From contig NCHN01000011.1 in the NCBI GenBank assembly GCA_002281875.1, positions 21,624-85,623 on the forward strand: a stretch of DNA of 64,000 nucleotides, written 5' to 3'. Made by a program: the position numbers and the translations under genes. Positions within the stretch are counted from its first letter, which is position 1. Each line of letters starts with the position of its first letter. The notes below the pieces were generated by a model that searched no databases, was not told where the DNA came from, and saw only the letters and a program-made list of their open reading frames with translations. The DNA is from Sphingobacteriia bacterium 24-36-13 (GTDB lineage: Bacteria > Bacteroidota > Bacteroidia > Chitinophagales > Chitinophagaceae). This document shows positions 27,798 through 37,241 of this stretch, in pieces.

Positions 27798-29240
27798 ATG
27801 CATTTAAAGTACGAATCACAGCTCAGGGAACCACTGGTGTATGGAGATAAAACATACAAGCAGGTAACAGAAGACATAGTTCGCCCTATTGAAGCCAAGC
27901 CTACCAAATTATGGTATGTAGGTTTTTATATTGCTGTTGCCTTACTCATGTTTGGTGTCTATAGCGTATACCGTGAAGTAACTTATGGTATAGGTCAGTG
28001 GAACCTAAATAAAACAGTGGGTTGGGGATGGGATATTACCAACTTCGTTTGGTGGGTTGGTATTGGTCACGCCGGTACCTTGATTTCTGCAATCTTGTTG
28101 TTATTCCGTCAAGGATGGAGAACAGGTGTAAACCGCGCTGCAGAAGCGATGACAATATTCGCGGTAATGTGTGCGGGTCAGTTCCCTATCTTCCACATGG
28201 GTAGAGTATGGATGGCTTTCTTTGTATTGCCTTACCCTAACTCACGTGGTCCATTATGGGTAAACTTTAACTCTCCATTGTTGTGGGACGTATTTGCAAT
28301 CTCTACTTATTTTACTGTATCTCTTTTATTCTGGTATTCAGGTTTGATTCCTGACTTTGCAACTGTAAGAGATCGTGCATTTACTAAATTACGCAAGCGT
28401 TTATATGGTATTGCTTCATTTGGATGGACTGGTTCTACCAAACATTGGCAGCGTCATGAGAGTCTTTCACTAGTATTAGCGGGATTGAGTACGCCGCTGG
28501 TATTATCGGTTCACACCATCGTATCTTTTGACTTTGCCACTTCAGTTATTCCTGGATGGCATACCACTATCTTTCCTCCATACTTCGTTGCGGGTGCCAT
28601 CTTCTCTGGTTTTGCAATGGTGCAAACCTTGATGATTATTGTACGTAAAGTGTTTGCGATGGAAGACTATGTAACCATTGGTCACATAGAAGCAATGAAT
28701 AAAGTAATTGTATTAACTGGTTCAATTGTAGGTATTGCTTACCTAACTGAGCTGTTCATGGGTTGGTATAGCCAAAATAAATATGAAGGATATACATTCT
28801 GGTACAGCCGTGCTTATTTGTTCTCACCTTATGGTTGGAGCTATTGGGGTATGATGGCTTGTAACGTGTTAAGCCCTCAAATTTTCTGGTTCCGCAAAAT
28901 GAGAAGAAACATTTTCGTTACGTTCTTCATGAGTATCATTGTAAACATTGGTATGTGGTTCGAGCGTTTCGTAATCATCGTTACTTCTCTTTACCGTGAT
29001 TACTTACCATCAAGCTGGTCTGTTTATTACAGCCCTACTATTTGGGAGATTGGTTTCTATGCTGGAACATTTGGGCTATTCTTTACTTGCTTCTTCTTAT
29101 TTGCTAAATACTTCCCAGTTATTGCGATTGCAGAAATCAAGTATGTATTGAAAACTACTGGTGAAGGATATAAAAATCAAATGGCTAATATAGAAGAACA
29201 AAAATTAGAAGAGTTTGTGCATGAGCACGCTCACCACTAG
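27798..29240 (+). CDS. actC: Alternative complex III subunit C, NrfD-like membrane protein
   Basis: Polytopic quinol-binding subunit of ACIII in the PsrC/NrfD family. The 480 residues contain about ten membrane helices; GIGHAGTLISAILLLFRQGWRTGVNRAAEAMT and FPIFHMGRVWMAFFVLPYPN are typical of the family, as is SLVLAGLSTPLVLSVH in the middle. The C terminus is short and cytoplasmic, rich in E and H. The neighbouring actF is a paralogue of the same fold. The start is 65 bases after actB. Confidence 0.95.
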   Translation: MHLKYESQLREPLVYGDKTYKQVTEDIVRPIEAKPTKLWYVGFYIAVALLMFGVYSVYREVTYGIGQWNLNKTVGWGWDITNFVWWVGIGHAGTLISAILLLFRQGWRTGVNRAAEAMTIFAVMCAGQFPIFHMGRVWMAFFVLPYPNSRGPLWVNFNSPLLWDVFAISTYFTVSLLFWYSGLIPDFATVRDRAFTKLRKRLYGIASFGWTGSTKHWQRHESLSLVLAGLSTPLVLSVHTIVSFDFATSVIPGWHTTIFPPYFVAGAIFSGFAMVQTLMIIVRKVFAMEDYVTIGHIEAMNKVIVLTGSIVGIAYLTELFMGWYSQNKYEGYTFWYSRAYLFSPYGWSYWGMMACNVLSPQIFWFRKMRRNIFVTFFMSIIVNIGMWFERFVIIVTSLYRDYLPSSWSVYYSPTIWEIGFYAGTFGLFFTCFFLFAKYFPVIAIAEIKYVLKTTGEGYKNQMANIEEQKLEEFVHEHAHH

Positions 29241-29281
29241 TAGTTAGTGTGAAGCACTTGGTATAAGATTAAAATTATTTA

Positions 29282-29293
29282 CTGCTTTTGCAG
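29282..29293 (+). other. Intercistronic hairpin actC-actD
   Basis: CTGC at 29282-29285 pairs with GCAG at 29290-29293 around TTTT, about 28 bases before the actD start. It is short, so thermodynamically weak. Confidence 0.25.
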
Positions 29294-29321
29294 CAATGCA
29301 TTTGCAGACAAAAAATAAAGT

Positions 29322-29912
29322 ATGGCAAAAAAGAAATTTGTAGTAGGCTGTTTTGATGACGAAGCAGTTTTATTTCCAGCAGTAAAAAAAGTACGTACTG
29401 CGGGTTACAAGATCCATGATGTTTACACGCCATTTGCTGTTCATGGTTTAGACCATGCAATGGGTTTGCGTGAAACCAGCTTACACACTGCAGGATTTAT
29501 TTATGGTATCACAGGAACTGCTACTGCATTAAGCTCTATAAGTTGGATTTTTACCAAAGACTGGCCTTTAAATATTGGTGGCAAGCCACACTTTGCTTTG
29601 CCAGCTTGGATTCCAATCATGTTTGAGTTAACCGTTCTTTTCGCAGCTGTTGGAATGGTATTGACTTTTTGTTACTTATGCCAATTGGCTCCGTTTGTAA
29701 AGAAGCATCATTTTCATGCTCGTGCAACGGATGATCTTTTTGTAATGGTAATTGAGTGTACAGATAAAACAAACACCGATGATTTACAAGCATTCTTATC
29801 TAGCAATGGTGCATTAGAAACCAAAGTTGAAGTTGCTGAAGACGGTTGGTGGTTAGGTAGATACGATAAGGATGAAATGCCTTTTGAAGAAAAACAAATT
29901 GTTGCCGCTTAA
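29322..29912 (+). CDS. actD: Alternative complex III subunit D (DUF3341)
   Basis: A 196-residue subunit of ACIII with two central membrane helices (about 58-78 and 98-118) and cytoplasmic ends. The N-terminal strand KFVVGCFDDEAVLFPAVKKVRTAGYKIHDVYTPF and helix AVHGLDHAMGL are characteristic of DUF3341/ActD. The domain lies against the quinol subunits; no cofactor site is present. It follows actC by 81 bases. Confidence 0.93.
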   Translation: MAKKKFVVGCFDDEAVLFPAVKKVRTAGYKIHDVYTPFAVHGLDHAMGLRETSLHTAGFIYGITGTATALSSISWIFTKDWPLNIGGKPHFALPAWIPIMFELTVLFAAVGMVLTFCYLCQLAPFVKKHHFHARATDDLFVMVIECTDKTNTDDLQAFLSSNGALETKVEVAEDGWWLGRYDKDEMPFEEKQIVAA

Positions 29913-29939
29913 TTGTAGAACACTTAGAATTAACGAATC

Positions 29940-30578
29940 ATGAAGAATACATTGATCATAGCTTCCTTAACTGCAGTAGTTGCTTTAACTGCTTGTAGCG
30001 ATGTTAAGCGTACACCAGGTACGATTTATATGCCAGATATGGCTTATAGCCGTGCTTATGAGTCTTATGCTGACCACAGTAATTTAGCTGAAAAAGGAAT
30101 TAACTACAACAGTCGTCCTGTGGTAGGTACCATTTCTCGTGAGGAAGATATGCCGTTCCATATTCCTATGGATCAACCTGGAGATACCACCAATTACACT
30201 GCGTCTAAAGCTGTTCCTAATCCTTACGATACGTTGAGTAAAACAGATATGGAGGAAGCTGAGCGTTTGTATTTAATCAACTGTGGTATTTGTCATGGTG
30301 ATAAATTAAATGGAAATGGTCCTTTGTATAAAGACGGTGCTGGTCCTTATGCTGCAAAGCCTGCTGCATTAGTAGGAGATGCAAAATATGAAGCAATGCC
30401 TGCTGGTCAAATGTTTTATTCTGTTGCTTACGGTAAAAACTTGATGGGCTCATACGCTTCTCAGTTAAGTCGTAAACAACGTTGGCAAGTAATTGCTTAT
30501 ATCAAAGCAAAACAACAAGCAAGTAAAGCAAAAGCGGCTCCTGCTCCGGCAGCAGATGCAACTGCAACAACAAAATAA
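29940..30578 (+). CDS. actE: Alternative complex III subunit E, monoheme cytochrome c lipoprotein
   Basis: Periplasmic heme subunit anchored by lipid. The lipoprotein signal is residues 1-20 with the lipobox LTAC (Cys 20). The heme motif CGICH is near residue 118 and the distal methionine candidate is in YGKNLMGSYASQLS. The C-terminal tail is rich in K, A and P (KAKAAPAPAAD), probably disordered. The length of 212 residues fits ActE. Confidence 0.94.
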   Translation: MKNTLIIASLTAVVALTACSDVKRTPGTIYMPDMAYSRAYESYADHSNLAEKGINYNSRPVVGTISREEDMPFHIPMDQPGDTTNYTASKAVPNPYDTLSKTDMEEAERLYLINCGICHGDKLNGNGPLYKDGAGPYAAKPAALVGDAKYEAMPAGQMFYSVAYGKNLMGSYASQLSRKQRWQVIAYIKAKQQASKAKAAPAPAADATATTK

Positions 30579-30588
30579 ATTTAGCAAA

Positions 30589-30608
30589 TGGTCCTGCTAA
30601 TAGGATCA
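30589..30608 (+). other. Intercistronic hairpin actE-actF
   Basis: TGGTCCT at 30589-30595 pairs with AGGATCA at 30602-30608 around GCTAAT (one G-T pair). It lies between stop and start codons and is not followed by a T tract. Confidence 0.4.
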
Positions 30609-30634
30609 ATACTAACTGAACTAAAAGAGTAACA

Positions 30635-31864
30635 ATGGCATCTTTAAGAACACAATTTGAAGTTCCCGGAAAAATGAAAACCTGGTCTTACGCCTTGATT
30701 GGCTTGGGCTTGGCTGCATTACTGTATGGAATGTTCACCAAAGGTTTTAGTTCCGATGAGCACGAGCAAGTGCATTTCTGGGGAACACTTATGTACAATA
30801 CTATTTTCTGGACATTAATTTGTAATGCCAGTATGTTCTTTATTTCCGTTACTACTTTGGCGCAAGCTGGGTTTACACAAACCTTCCGTCGTATTCCAGA
30901 AGCAATATCTACACTAGTGCCCATTTTTGGTGCAATTACTTTTGCAGTTTTATTGTATATCGTATTTGGTCATAAACACCATATTTACCATTGGTTAGAT
31001 ACGGAAGCAGTTGCTGCTGATCCAATTTTAAAAGGTAAAGCGGGCTTTTTGAATCCTACTTTCTTTGTGATTTGGACTACATTAACCATTGCTTTGTGGA
31101 GCTTCTTGGGATGGAGAATTCGTAAATTAAATGATGAAGCTGATGCTGGTCCTATGGATCGCGAAACCAGTGAGAAATTTATTCACAGAGGTACCGTAAG
31201 AACTGCGATGTTCACTGTTTGGTTTGGATTAACTGTTGGATCTACTGTTCCTTGGTTATGGATGATGAGTATTGATGCACACTGGTATTCTACCATGTAT
31301 AGCTGGTATACTTTCGCAAGTTCATTTGTAGCTGGTATGTCTTTGATTGCGCTTTGGGTAATTTACTTAAAGAACAAAGGCTACTTAGAATTAACGAGCC
31401 AAGAGCATTTACACGATATTGGTAAATTCATGTTTGCCTTCTCTATCTTCTGGACTTACTTATGGTTCTCTCAATACATGTTGATTTGGTACGCCAATAT
31501 ACCAGAAGAAACTGTTTACTTCAAACATAGAACTCAGGGTGCGTACAAAGGAATTTTCTTCTTTAACCTTATTGTAAACTTCTTATGTCCTTTGTTGATT
31601 CTGATGAAGCGTTCTGCAAAAAGAAATTACACATTGGTAACTTTTATGGCAGTTTTAATCATCTTTGGTCACTGGATTGATTTTTATCAAATGGTCATGG
31701 GCTCATTAATGAAAGAACATGTATCATTGGGTTGGTTAGATTTTGGAATTCTTGCGTTTTTCGTTGGAGCAATGATTCTTTTTGTTGGAACGGCTTTGTC
31801 TAAGAAACCTTTAATAGCCAAATACCATCCATACCTTAAAGAAAGTGTAATTCACCAAGTTTAG
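30635..31864 (+). CDS. actF: Alternative complex III subunit F, NrfD-like membrane protein
   Basis: Second polytopic quinol-binding subunit of ACIII, paralogous to ActC. The 409 residues have about ten helices; LICNASMFFISVTTLAQAGFTQTFRRIPEAI, SIDAHWYSTMYSWYTFASSFVAGMS and FSQYMLIWYANIPEET are typical of ActF. The last two helices end in a short basic tail. It is the last act gene; coxB starts 54 bases later. Confidence 0.94.
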   Translation: MASLRTQFEVPGKMKTWSYALIGLGLAALLYGMFTKGFSSDEHEQVHFWGTLMYNTIFWTLICNASMFFISVTTLAQAGFTQTFRRIPEAISTLVPIFGAITFAVLLYIVFGHKHHIYHWLDTEAVAADPILKGKAGFLNPTFFVIWTTLTIALWSFLGWRIRKLNDEADAGPMDRETSEKFIHRGTVRTAMFTVWFGLTVGSTVPWLWMMSIDAHWYSTMYSWYTFASSFVAGMSLIALWVIYLKNKGYLELTSQEHLHDIGKFMFAFSIFWTYLWFSQYMLIWYANIPEETVYFKHRTQGAYKGIFFFNLIVNFLCPLLILMKRSAKRNYTLVTFMAVLIIFGHWIDFYQMVMGSLMKEHVSLGWLDFGILAFFVGAMILFVGTALSKKPLIAKYHPYLKESVIHQV

Positions 31865-31918
31865 TGAACACGATCATTTTAAAATTTGTTAGACATTAGA
31901 TAATTTATATACAGCATT

Positions 31919-32986
31919 ATGACAGCTTTATTAATCACCGCGGTTTCGTTACTCATCTTTGTAGTGATCTTTCAGATCTCTAAGGCAAGTGAGTATGTGG
32001 CAATTTTGAAAGGGGAAGAGCATAGCCGTAAGCAGAATAACAAGATTAATGGTTTTCTGATGGTCGTGTTTTTGGTTTTAGGACTTATTGGAGTATGGTA
32101 CTGCAATGAGGTTTTATACGATAAAACATTGTTACCTCAAGGATCAGCCAGTGTGGAAGGAGAGCGTGTAGATTCAATGTTATGGTTAACATTAGCTGTA
32201 ACTGGATTTGTGTTTATTGGAACGCAGATTGTTCTTTTCTGGTTTGCATATAAATACCAAGAAAGCGATAACAGAAAAGTAGTGTTTTTTGCACACAGCA
32301 ATAAGTTAGAAGCAATCTGGACTGTAATTCCTGCAATCGTTTTAACTGTACTAGTTGTTATTGGATTGAGAAACTGGTTTCTATTTACCGGGGAGGCTCC
32401 AAAAGAAGCCATGGTAGTAGAAGTAACTGGAAAGCAATTCGGATGGATTTTCCGGTACCCAGGTAAAGATGGTGCTTTCGGTAAAAAATATTACAAGAAT
32501 ATTGACAATGCATCTAACTCATTGGGTTTAATTTGGGATGACCAATTAACACATGACGATTTAGTCATGGAGCAAACCATGTATCTAGTTAAAGGTCGTC
32601 CAGTAAAATTAATCATTGGATCTAGAGATGTGATTCATGATGTGGGTTTATCTCATTTCAGAATGAAGATGGATGCTGTTCCTGGTATACCAACCACTAT
32701 GTGGTTTACTCCTAAGTACACAACAAAGGAAATGAAAGAGAAAACGGGAAATCCTGATTTCCAGTTCGAAATAAGTTGCGATCAAATGTGTGGAAATAGC
32801 CACTATTCAATGAAAGGTGTAATTGAAGTATTAGACCAAGCGGAGTACGATGCTAAAATGGCTGGCCAGTCTCCTTATTTCTACACAGCATTTCCTGACA
32901 AGGATCCAGCCAACGCAAAAAAAGATACGGTAAAATTAGTTGCTAAGCCTGTTGAACTAGCATCAAAAGTTACCGCCAAATTATAG
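31919..32986 (+). CDS. coxB: Cytochrome c oxidase subunit II
   Basis: Binds the CuA centre that accepts electrons from cytochrome c or from ACIII. The 355-residue protein has an extra N-terminal membrane helix (residues 2-22), then the two usual hairpin helices (about 38-60 and 92-115 and 130-152), then a cupredoxin domain. The CuA ligands are in CDQMCGNSHYSMKG near residue 288: two cysteines three apart, a histidine and a methionine. No C-terminal cytochrome c domain is fused, unlike many caa3 oxidases. It is followed by coxA. Confidence 0.95.
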   Translation: MTALLITAVSLLIFVVIFQISKASEYVAILKGEEHSRKQNNKINGFLMVVFLVLGLIGVWYCNEVLYDKTLLPQGSASVEGERVDSMLWLTLAVTGFVFIGTQIVLFWFAYKYQESDNRKVVFFAHSNKLEAIWTVIPAIVLTVLVVIGLRNWFLFTGEAPKEAMVVEVTGKQFGWIFRYPGKDGAFGKKYYKNIDNASNSLGLIWDDQLTHDDLVMEQTMYLVKGRPVKLIIGSRDVIHDVGLSHFRMKMDAVPGIPTTMWFTPKYTTKEMKEKTGNPDFQFEISCDQMCGNSHYSMKGVIEVLDQAEYDAKMAGQSPYFYTAFPDKDPANAKKDTVKLVAKPVELASKVTAKL

Positions 32987-32994
32987 AACAATCA

Positions 32995-33018
32995 ACAACC
33001 AAGTATCAACAAGGTTGT
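32995..33018 (+). other. Intercistronic hairpin coxB-coxA
   Basis: ACAACC at 32995-33000 pairs with GGTTGT at 33013-33018 around a 12-base loop, ending 23 bases before the coxA start. Confidence 0.35.
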
Positions 33019-33041
33019 AATAACTAATAAAGAATCAGTGT

Positions 33042-34859
33042 ATGAGTAACGAAGCCGTATTGCACGCACCTGCTGGAGCAGGTTTACATCACGAAGCGCA
33101 TGGTGACCATCATCATGAGCATCACCATGAGACATTTATTTCTAAGTATGTCTTTAGCATGGACCATAAAATGATTGCCAAGCAATTCCTGATTACGGGT
33201 ATGGTTTGGGCAGTGTTGGGTGGTTTAATGAGCGTACTTTTCCGTTTACAATTAGGATATCCTGAAGCAAGTTTTCCTTGGTTAGAAGATATTTTAGGCA
33301 AATGGGCTGAAGGAGGTAAAATTACTCCTGATGCTTATTATGCGTTGGTTACTACACATGGTACAGTACTCGTATTCTTCGTATTAACAGCTGGATTGAG
33401 TGGAACTTTTGCCAACTTTCTAATTCCGTTGCAAATTGGAGCAAGAGATATGGCATCTCCATTTATGAATATGTTGAGTTACTGGTTCTTCTTCGCAGCA
33501 AGTATTGTAATGTTATCTTCTATGTTTGTTGAGTTTGGACCATTCAGTGGTGGATGGACTGCTTATCCGCCATTAAGTGCATTGGCTTCTGCTTCTCCAG
33601 GATCTGGCACTGGTATGGACTTGTGGCTTATTGCTATGGCATTGTTTGTGGTATCTTCTTTATTGGGAGGCTTAAACTACATCGCTACCATTTTGAATAT
33701 GCGTACAAAAGGAATGAGCATGACTCGCTTGCCTTTAACTATCTGGGCGTTGTTCTTCACTGCTGTATTAGGTGTATTATCTTTCCCTGTATTGTTCTCT
33801 GGATTTATCTTATTGATTTTTGATAGAAACTTCGGTACCAGTTTCTACTTATCTGATATTTTCATCAATGGTGTTGGTGCATTGCCTAATGAAGGTGGTA
33901 GTGCTATTCTGTATCAACACTTATTCTGGTTCTTAGGTCACCCTGAAGTATACATCATCCTATTGCCAGCAATGGGTATGGCTTCTGAAATTCTTTCTGT
34001 AAACTCTCGCAAACCCATCTTCGGTTATATGGCCATGGTTGGATCATTGTTTGCGATTGCAATATTAGCTTTCTTAGTATGGGCACACCATATGTTTGTA
34101 ACCGGATTGAATCCTTTCTTAGGTTCCGTGTTCGTATTACTTACATTGTTGATTGCGGTTCCTTCTGCAATTAAAGTGTTCAACTGGTTAACTACCTTGT
34201 GGAGAGGTAATATTCGCTTTACTCCTGGTATGATGTTCTCTATTGGTTTTGTGAGCTTATTTATCTCTGGAGGTTTAACAGGTATTTGGTTAGGAAATTC
34301 TGCGTTAGATATTCACCTACATGATACTTATTTTGTAATTGCCCACTTCCATATTGTAATGGGTGTTGCAAGTATGTTTGGAATGTTTGCTGGTATTTAC
34401 CACTGGTTCCCTAAAATGTACGGTCGTTACATGAACAATACCCTTTCTTATTTGCACTTCTGGATTACATTAGCTGGAGCATACATGATTTTCTGGCCAA
34501 TGCACTACCAAGGTTTAGCAGGTATGCCAAGAAGATACTATGACTATAGTGTTTGGGAAAGCTTCAAGCAGTTTGCAGAATTAAATAGATTCATTAGCAC
34601 TGTTGCTATGATTGTATTTGCTGCACAGTTGTTGTTCTTGTTTAACTTCTTCTATTCTGTTTTCAAAGGTAGAAAAGTAACTACACAAAATCCTTATGGT
34701 TCAAATACTTTAGAGTGGACTGCTCCAATTAATCCTGGTCATGGTAACTGGGTTGGAGAAATTCCTGAAGTACATCGTTGGGCATACGACTACGGTAAAG
34801 ATGGTAAAGAATTTATTTCCCAGACTACACCGGTGGGAGCCGACGAAAGCAGTCACTAA
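33042..34859 (+). CDS. coxA: Cytochrome c oxidase subunit I
   Basis: Catalytic heme-copper subunit that reduces oxygen and pumps protons. The 605 residues have about 12-13 helices after a histidine-rich N terminus (DHHHEHHHE). Heme a ligands are in THGTVLVFF (near 105) and in VIAHFHIVMG; CuB and the crosslinked tyrosine are in GHPEVYIILLP, and the other two CuB histidines are in WAHHMFVTG. The glutamate in GHPEVY marks the type A1 proton route. It ends before a strong terminator at 34900. Confidence 0.97.
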   Translation: MSNEAVLHAPAGAGLHHEAHGDHHHEHHHETFISKYVFSMDHKMIAKQFLITGMVWAVLGGLMSVLFRLQLGYPEASFPWLEDILGKWAEGGKITPDAYYALVTTHGTVLVFFVLTAGLSGTFANFLIPLQIGARDMASPFMNMLSYWFFFAASIVMLSSMFVEFGPFSGGWTAYPPLSALASASPGSGTGMDLWLIAMALFVVSSLLGGLNYIATILNMRTKGMSMTRLPLTIWALFFTAVLGVLSFPVLFSGFILLIFDRNFGTSFYLSDIFINGVGALPNEGGSAILYQHLFWFLGHPEVYIILLPAMGMASEILSVNSRKPIFGYMAMVGSLFAIAILAFLVWAHHMFVTGLNPFLGSVFVLLTLLIAVPSAIKVFNWLTTLWRGNIRFTPGMMFSIGFVSLFISGGLTGIWLGNSALDIHLHDTYFVIAHFHIVMGVASMFGMFAGIYHWFPKMYGRYMNNTLSYLHFWITLAGAYMIFWPMHYQGLAGMPRRYYDYSVWESFKQFAELNRFISTVAMIVFAAQLLFLFNFFYSVFKGRKVTTQNPYGSNTLEWTAPINPGHGNWVGEIPEVHRWAYDYGKDGKEFISQTTPVGADESSH

Positions 34860-34899
34860 TCTAATTACTGAGTAAATTTTTATTCAGTTGATATACTTC

Positions 34900-34930
34900 A
34901 ATGCTCCCGGATTACGGGAGCATTGTTTTT
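34900..34930 (+). terminator. Rho-independent terminator after coxA
   Basis: AATGCTCCCG at 34900-34909 pairs perfectly with CGGGAGCATT at 34915-34924 (10 pairs, 5-base loop) and is followed by GTTTTT. It separates act-coxBA from ctaB and the later cox genes, which may need read-through or their own promoter. Confidence 0.85.
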
Positions 34931-34946
34931 AAACTACAACGACGGA

Positions 34947-35858
34947 ATGACAAAATCCAGTGAGCATAGGGTAAAAAGCCAAAGTTTTTCTTTAGCAGCA
35001 AAAGTGAAAGACTATATGCTGTTAATCAAGTTTACTTTGAGCTTTACAGTGGTGTTCTCCTGTGTGATTTGTTATTTATTAGCACCTAAAGTAGTTGAGT
35101 ACGATTGGTATATGATTCTATTGCTCTTTTTAGCAGGGATGTTAATTACAGGTAGTGCCAATGCTATTAACCAGGCGGTAGAAAAAGATACTGATGCCAT
35201 GATGAAGCGGACATCCAAACGTCCGGTAGCTAATGGCAATATGAGTCAAAACGAAGCCTATACATTTGCACTAATAGCAGGGATTGTTGGGGTTGGGATG
35301 ATGTGGTATTATTTTAATTTATCCTCTGCATTGGTCTCTGCATTTAGTTTATTTCTGTATGCTTTTATTTACACTCCCTTAAAAAAAATCAACTCTATAG
35401 CGGTCTTAATTGGTGCATTGCCTGGCGCTCTGCCTTGTTTAATTGGATGGGTAGCAGGTAATGATGATTTTGCATTAGGTGGTTGGGTGTTATTTGGTAT
35501 GCAATTCTTATGGCAGTTCCCACATTTTTGGGCGATTGCTTGGGTAGCACACGCAGATTATACGAAAGCTGGATTTAAATTACTCCCAGCAGATAAGGGA
35601 CCGACTAAATTTACCGCAATTCAAACCATCATGTATTCTTTTTTGATGATTCCGATTGGCATGGTCCCCTATTTTATTGGATTAACAGGAATAACCAGTT
35701 TATGGATCGTATTGGTTTGTAATCTATTCATGGTTTTTCAGAGTGCACGATTATATAAAGAAATGGATGTGAAAGCAGCCAGAAGAGTGATGTTCAGCAG
35801 TTATATTTATTTGCCCATTGTATTGCTTGCAATGTTGGCAGATAAGATTAATCATTAA
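34947..35858 (+). CDS. ctaB: Protoheme IX farnesyltransferase
   Basis: Makes heme O from heme B, precursor of the heme A needed by the oxidase. It is a UbiA-type prenyltransferase of 303 residues with about nine helices. The motif NAINQAVEKDTDAMMKRTSKRPV holds the prenyl-diphosphate-binding aspartates, and YTKAGFKLLPADKG is the second conserved loop. The start is the ATG at 34947; a TTG at 34923 would fall inside the terminator. The gene directly precedes two subunit III genes. Confidence 0.94.
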   Translation: MTKSSEHRVKSQSFSLAAKVKDYMLLIKFTLSFTVVFSCVICYLLAPKVVEYDWYMILLLFLAGMLITGSANAINQAVEKDTDAMMKRTSKRPVANGNMSQNEAYTFALIAGIVGVGMMWYYFNLSSALVSAFSLFLYAFIYTPLKKINSIAVLIGALPGALPCLIGWVAGNDDFALGGWVLFGMQFLWQFPHFWAIAWVAHADYTKAGFKLLPADKGPTKFTAIQTIMYSFLMIPIGMVPYFIGLTGITSLWIVLVCNLFMVFQSARLYKEMDVKAARRVMFSSYIYLPIVLLAMLADKINH

Positions 35859-35877
35859 TTGAATTAAATTTAAATAA

Positions 35878-36453
35878 ATGAGTACGATAGCAAAGGAAGC
35901 GCCTAAAAGGATTCACCCACACAAGTTTACGCTATGGGTGGCAATGGGCAGTATCATTATGATGTTTGCAGGCCTAACGAGTGCCTACATTGTAAAAAAG
36001 AACCAAAGCAGTTGGTTAGAATTCGATTTGCCAGTTGTTTTTATGTATTCTACACTAGTGATTATTGCAAGTAGTGTTACAGTACATTTGGCAACAAAGG
36101 CTTTTAAAGCCAGAGAAATGGGGCGTTATCGAATGTTGATTACCGTTACTGCAATATTAGGGTTATTGTTTATGGGATTACAGATTTTGGGTTTTATGGA
36201 TTTAGAAGCCAGAAATATTGCTCTTACTGGTGCCAGAAGTAATTCTGCCGCATCTTTTCTTTTAGTTATTACAGGTTTGCATATGCTTCACGTTTTAGGT
36301 GGAGTGATTGCTTTGATGGTTATTTTTATTAAAGCTTATGTAAGTAGTGTTAAAAATTACAGTAGTTTATCCATTGAATTGGTGGGTACTTACTGGCATT
36401 TTGTAGATATACTTTGGATTTATTTGTTCATCTTTTACAATTGGATTAGCTAA
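35878..36453 (+). CDS. Cytochrome c oxidase subunit III-like protein (first copy)
   Basis: A 191-residue membrane protein with five helices, shorter than seven-helix subunit III. The C-terminal LVGTYWHFVDILWIYLFIF is the family signature, and HMLHVLGGVIALMVIF precedes it. Bacteroidota often have two tandem subunit III genes; this is the first, 19 bases after ctaB. It stabilises subunit I and the proton pathways. Confidence 0.9.
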   Translation: MSTIAKEAPKRIHPHKFTLWVAMGSIIMMFAGLTSAYIVKKNQSSWLEFDLPVVFMYSTLVIIASSVTVHLATKAFKAREMGRYRMLITVTAILGLLFMGLQILGFMDLEARNIALTGARSNSAASFLLVITGLHMLHVLGGVIALMVIFIKAYVSSVKNYSSLSIELVGTYWHFVDILWIYLFIFYNWIS

Positions 36454-36457
36454 TTAC

Positions 36458-36486
36458 AAAAAAGTTGTGTTTTATGCACCTTTTTT
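36458..36486 (+). other. A-rich/T-rich hairpin between the two subunit III genes
   Basis: AAAAAAG at 36458-36464 pairs with CTTTTTT at 36480-36486, and GTG (36467-36469) with CAC (36477-36479), around TTTTATG with a two-base bulge. It could attenuate transcription but is not a typical terminator. TACTTTTG at 36500-36507 follows and matches the minus-7 consensus without a TTG at the usual distance. Confidence 0.3.
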
Positions 36487-36528
36487 CAACTCTAGCCAAT
36501 ACTTTTGTGTACGAAATTTTACTTTAAC

Positions 36529-37209
36529 ATGGCAACAACTGCAACAGCACCTACCACTAAATCTTGGGGTGGAGGTAAGAGTCCCTTTAACGTAGAGTAC
36601 GGCAAAGTAATGATGTGGTATTTTCTCATGAGTGATGCCTTTACTTTTGGCGCATTTTTGATTTCATACGGCACCATACGTTTTTCTACCAATGGATGGC
36701 CTGACCCCAATGAAGTATTTAAGAGTTTTCCTTTTGCTCCAGAGGGCATGAATGCACCCTTGGTGTTTGTAAGTATTATGACATTCATTTTGATCATCAG
36801 TTCTGTAACCATGGTGTTGGCAGTACAGGCGGGTCATAATATGGATAAGAAAGGCGTAGTTAAAAATCTTATCTGGACCATTATTGGTGGTATTGCCTTT
36901 TTGTCTTGTCAGGCATGGGAGTGGAATCACTTACACCATGAAGGTGCATGGTGGGGTAGCAATCCATTCTTAAATCATGATGGAACTGCTTCTTCAACCA
37001 ATTTCACGAACTATTTCTTTACCATCACCGGTTTCCATGGATTCCACGTATTCTCTGGGGTGATTATTAATATCATCATGTTAATCATGGCGATGACCAA
37101 CAAGTTTGAAGAAAGAGGCCATTATTTGATGATAGAGAAAGCAGGATTGTACTGGCACTTTGTAGACTTAGTATGGGTATTTGTATTTACCTGTTTTTAC
37201 TTGATTTAA
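36529..37209 (+). CDS. coxC: Cytochrome c oxidase subunit III (second copy)
   Basis: A 226-residue subunit III with about five to six helices, including the signature GLYWHFVDLVWVFVFTCFY and ITGFHGFHVFSGVI. The start at 36529 is the first ATG; a TTG at 36505 would add eight residues. It keeps the conserved E in WEWNHL and the EERGHYLMIEKAGLYWHF segment before the last helix. It is followed by the subunit IV gene. Confidence 0.92.
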   Translation: MATTATAPTTKSWGGGKSPFNVEYGKVMMWYFLMSDAFTFGAFLISYGTIRFSTNGWPDPNEVFKSFPFAPEGMNAPLVFVSIMTFILIISSVTMVLAVQAGHNMDKKGVVKNLIWTIIGGIAFLSCQAWEWNHLHHEGAWWGSNPFLNHDGTASSTNFTNYFFTITGFHGFHVFSGVIINIIMLIMAMTNKFEERGHYLMIEKAGLYWHFVDLVWVFVFTCFYLI

Positions 37210-37241
37210 TTAACTAACTAACTAACCGCTAATATTATTTT

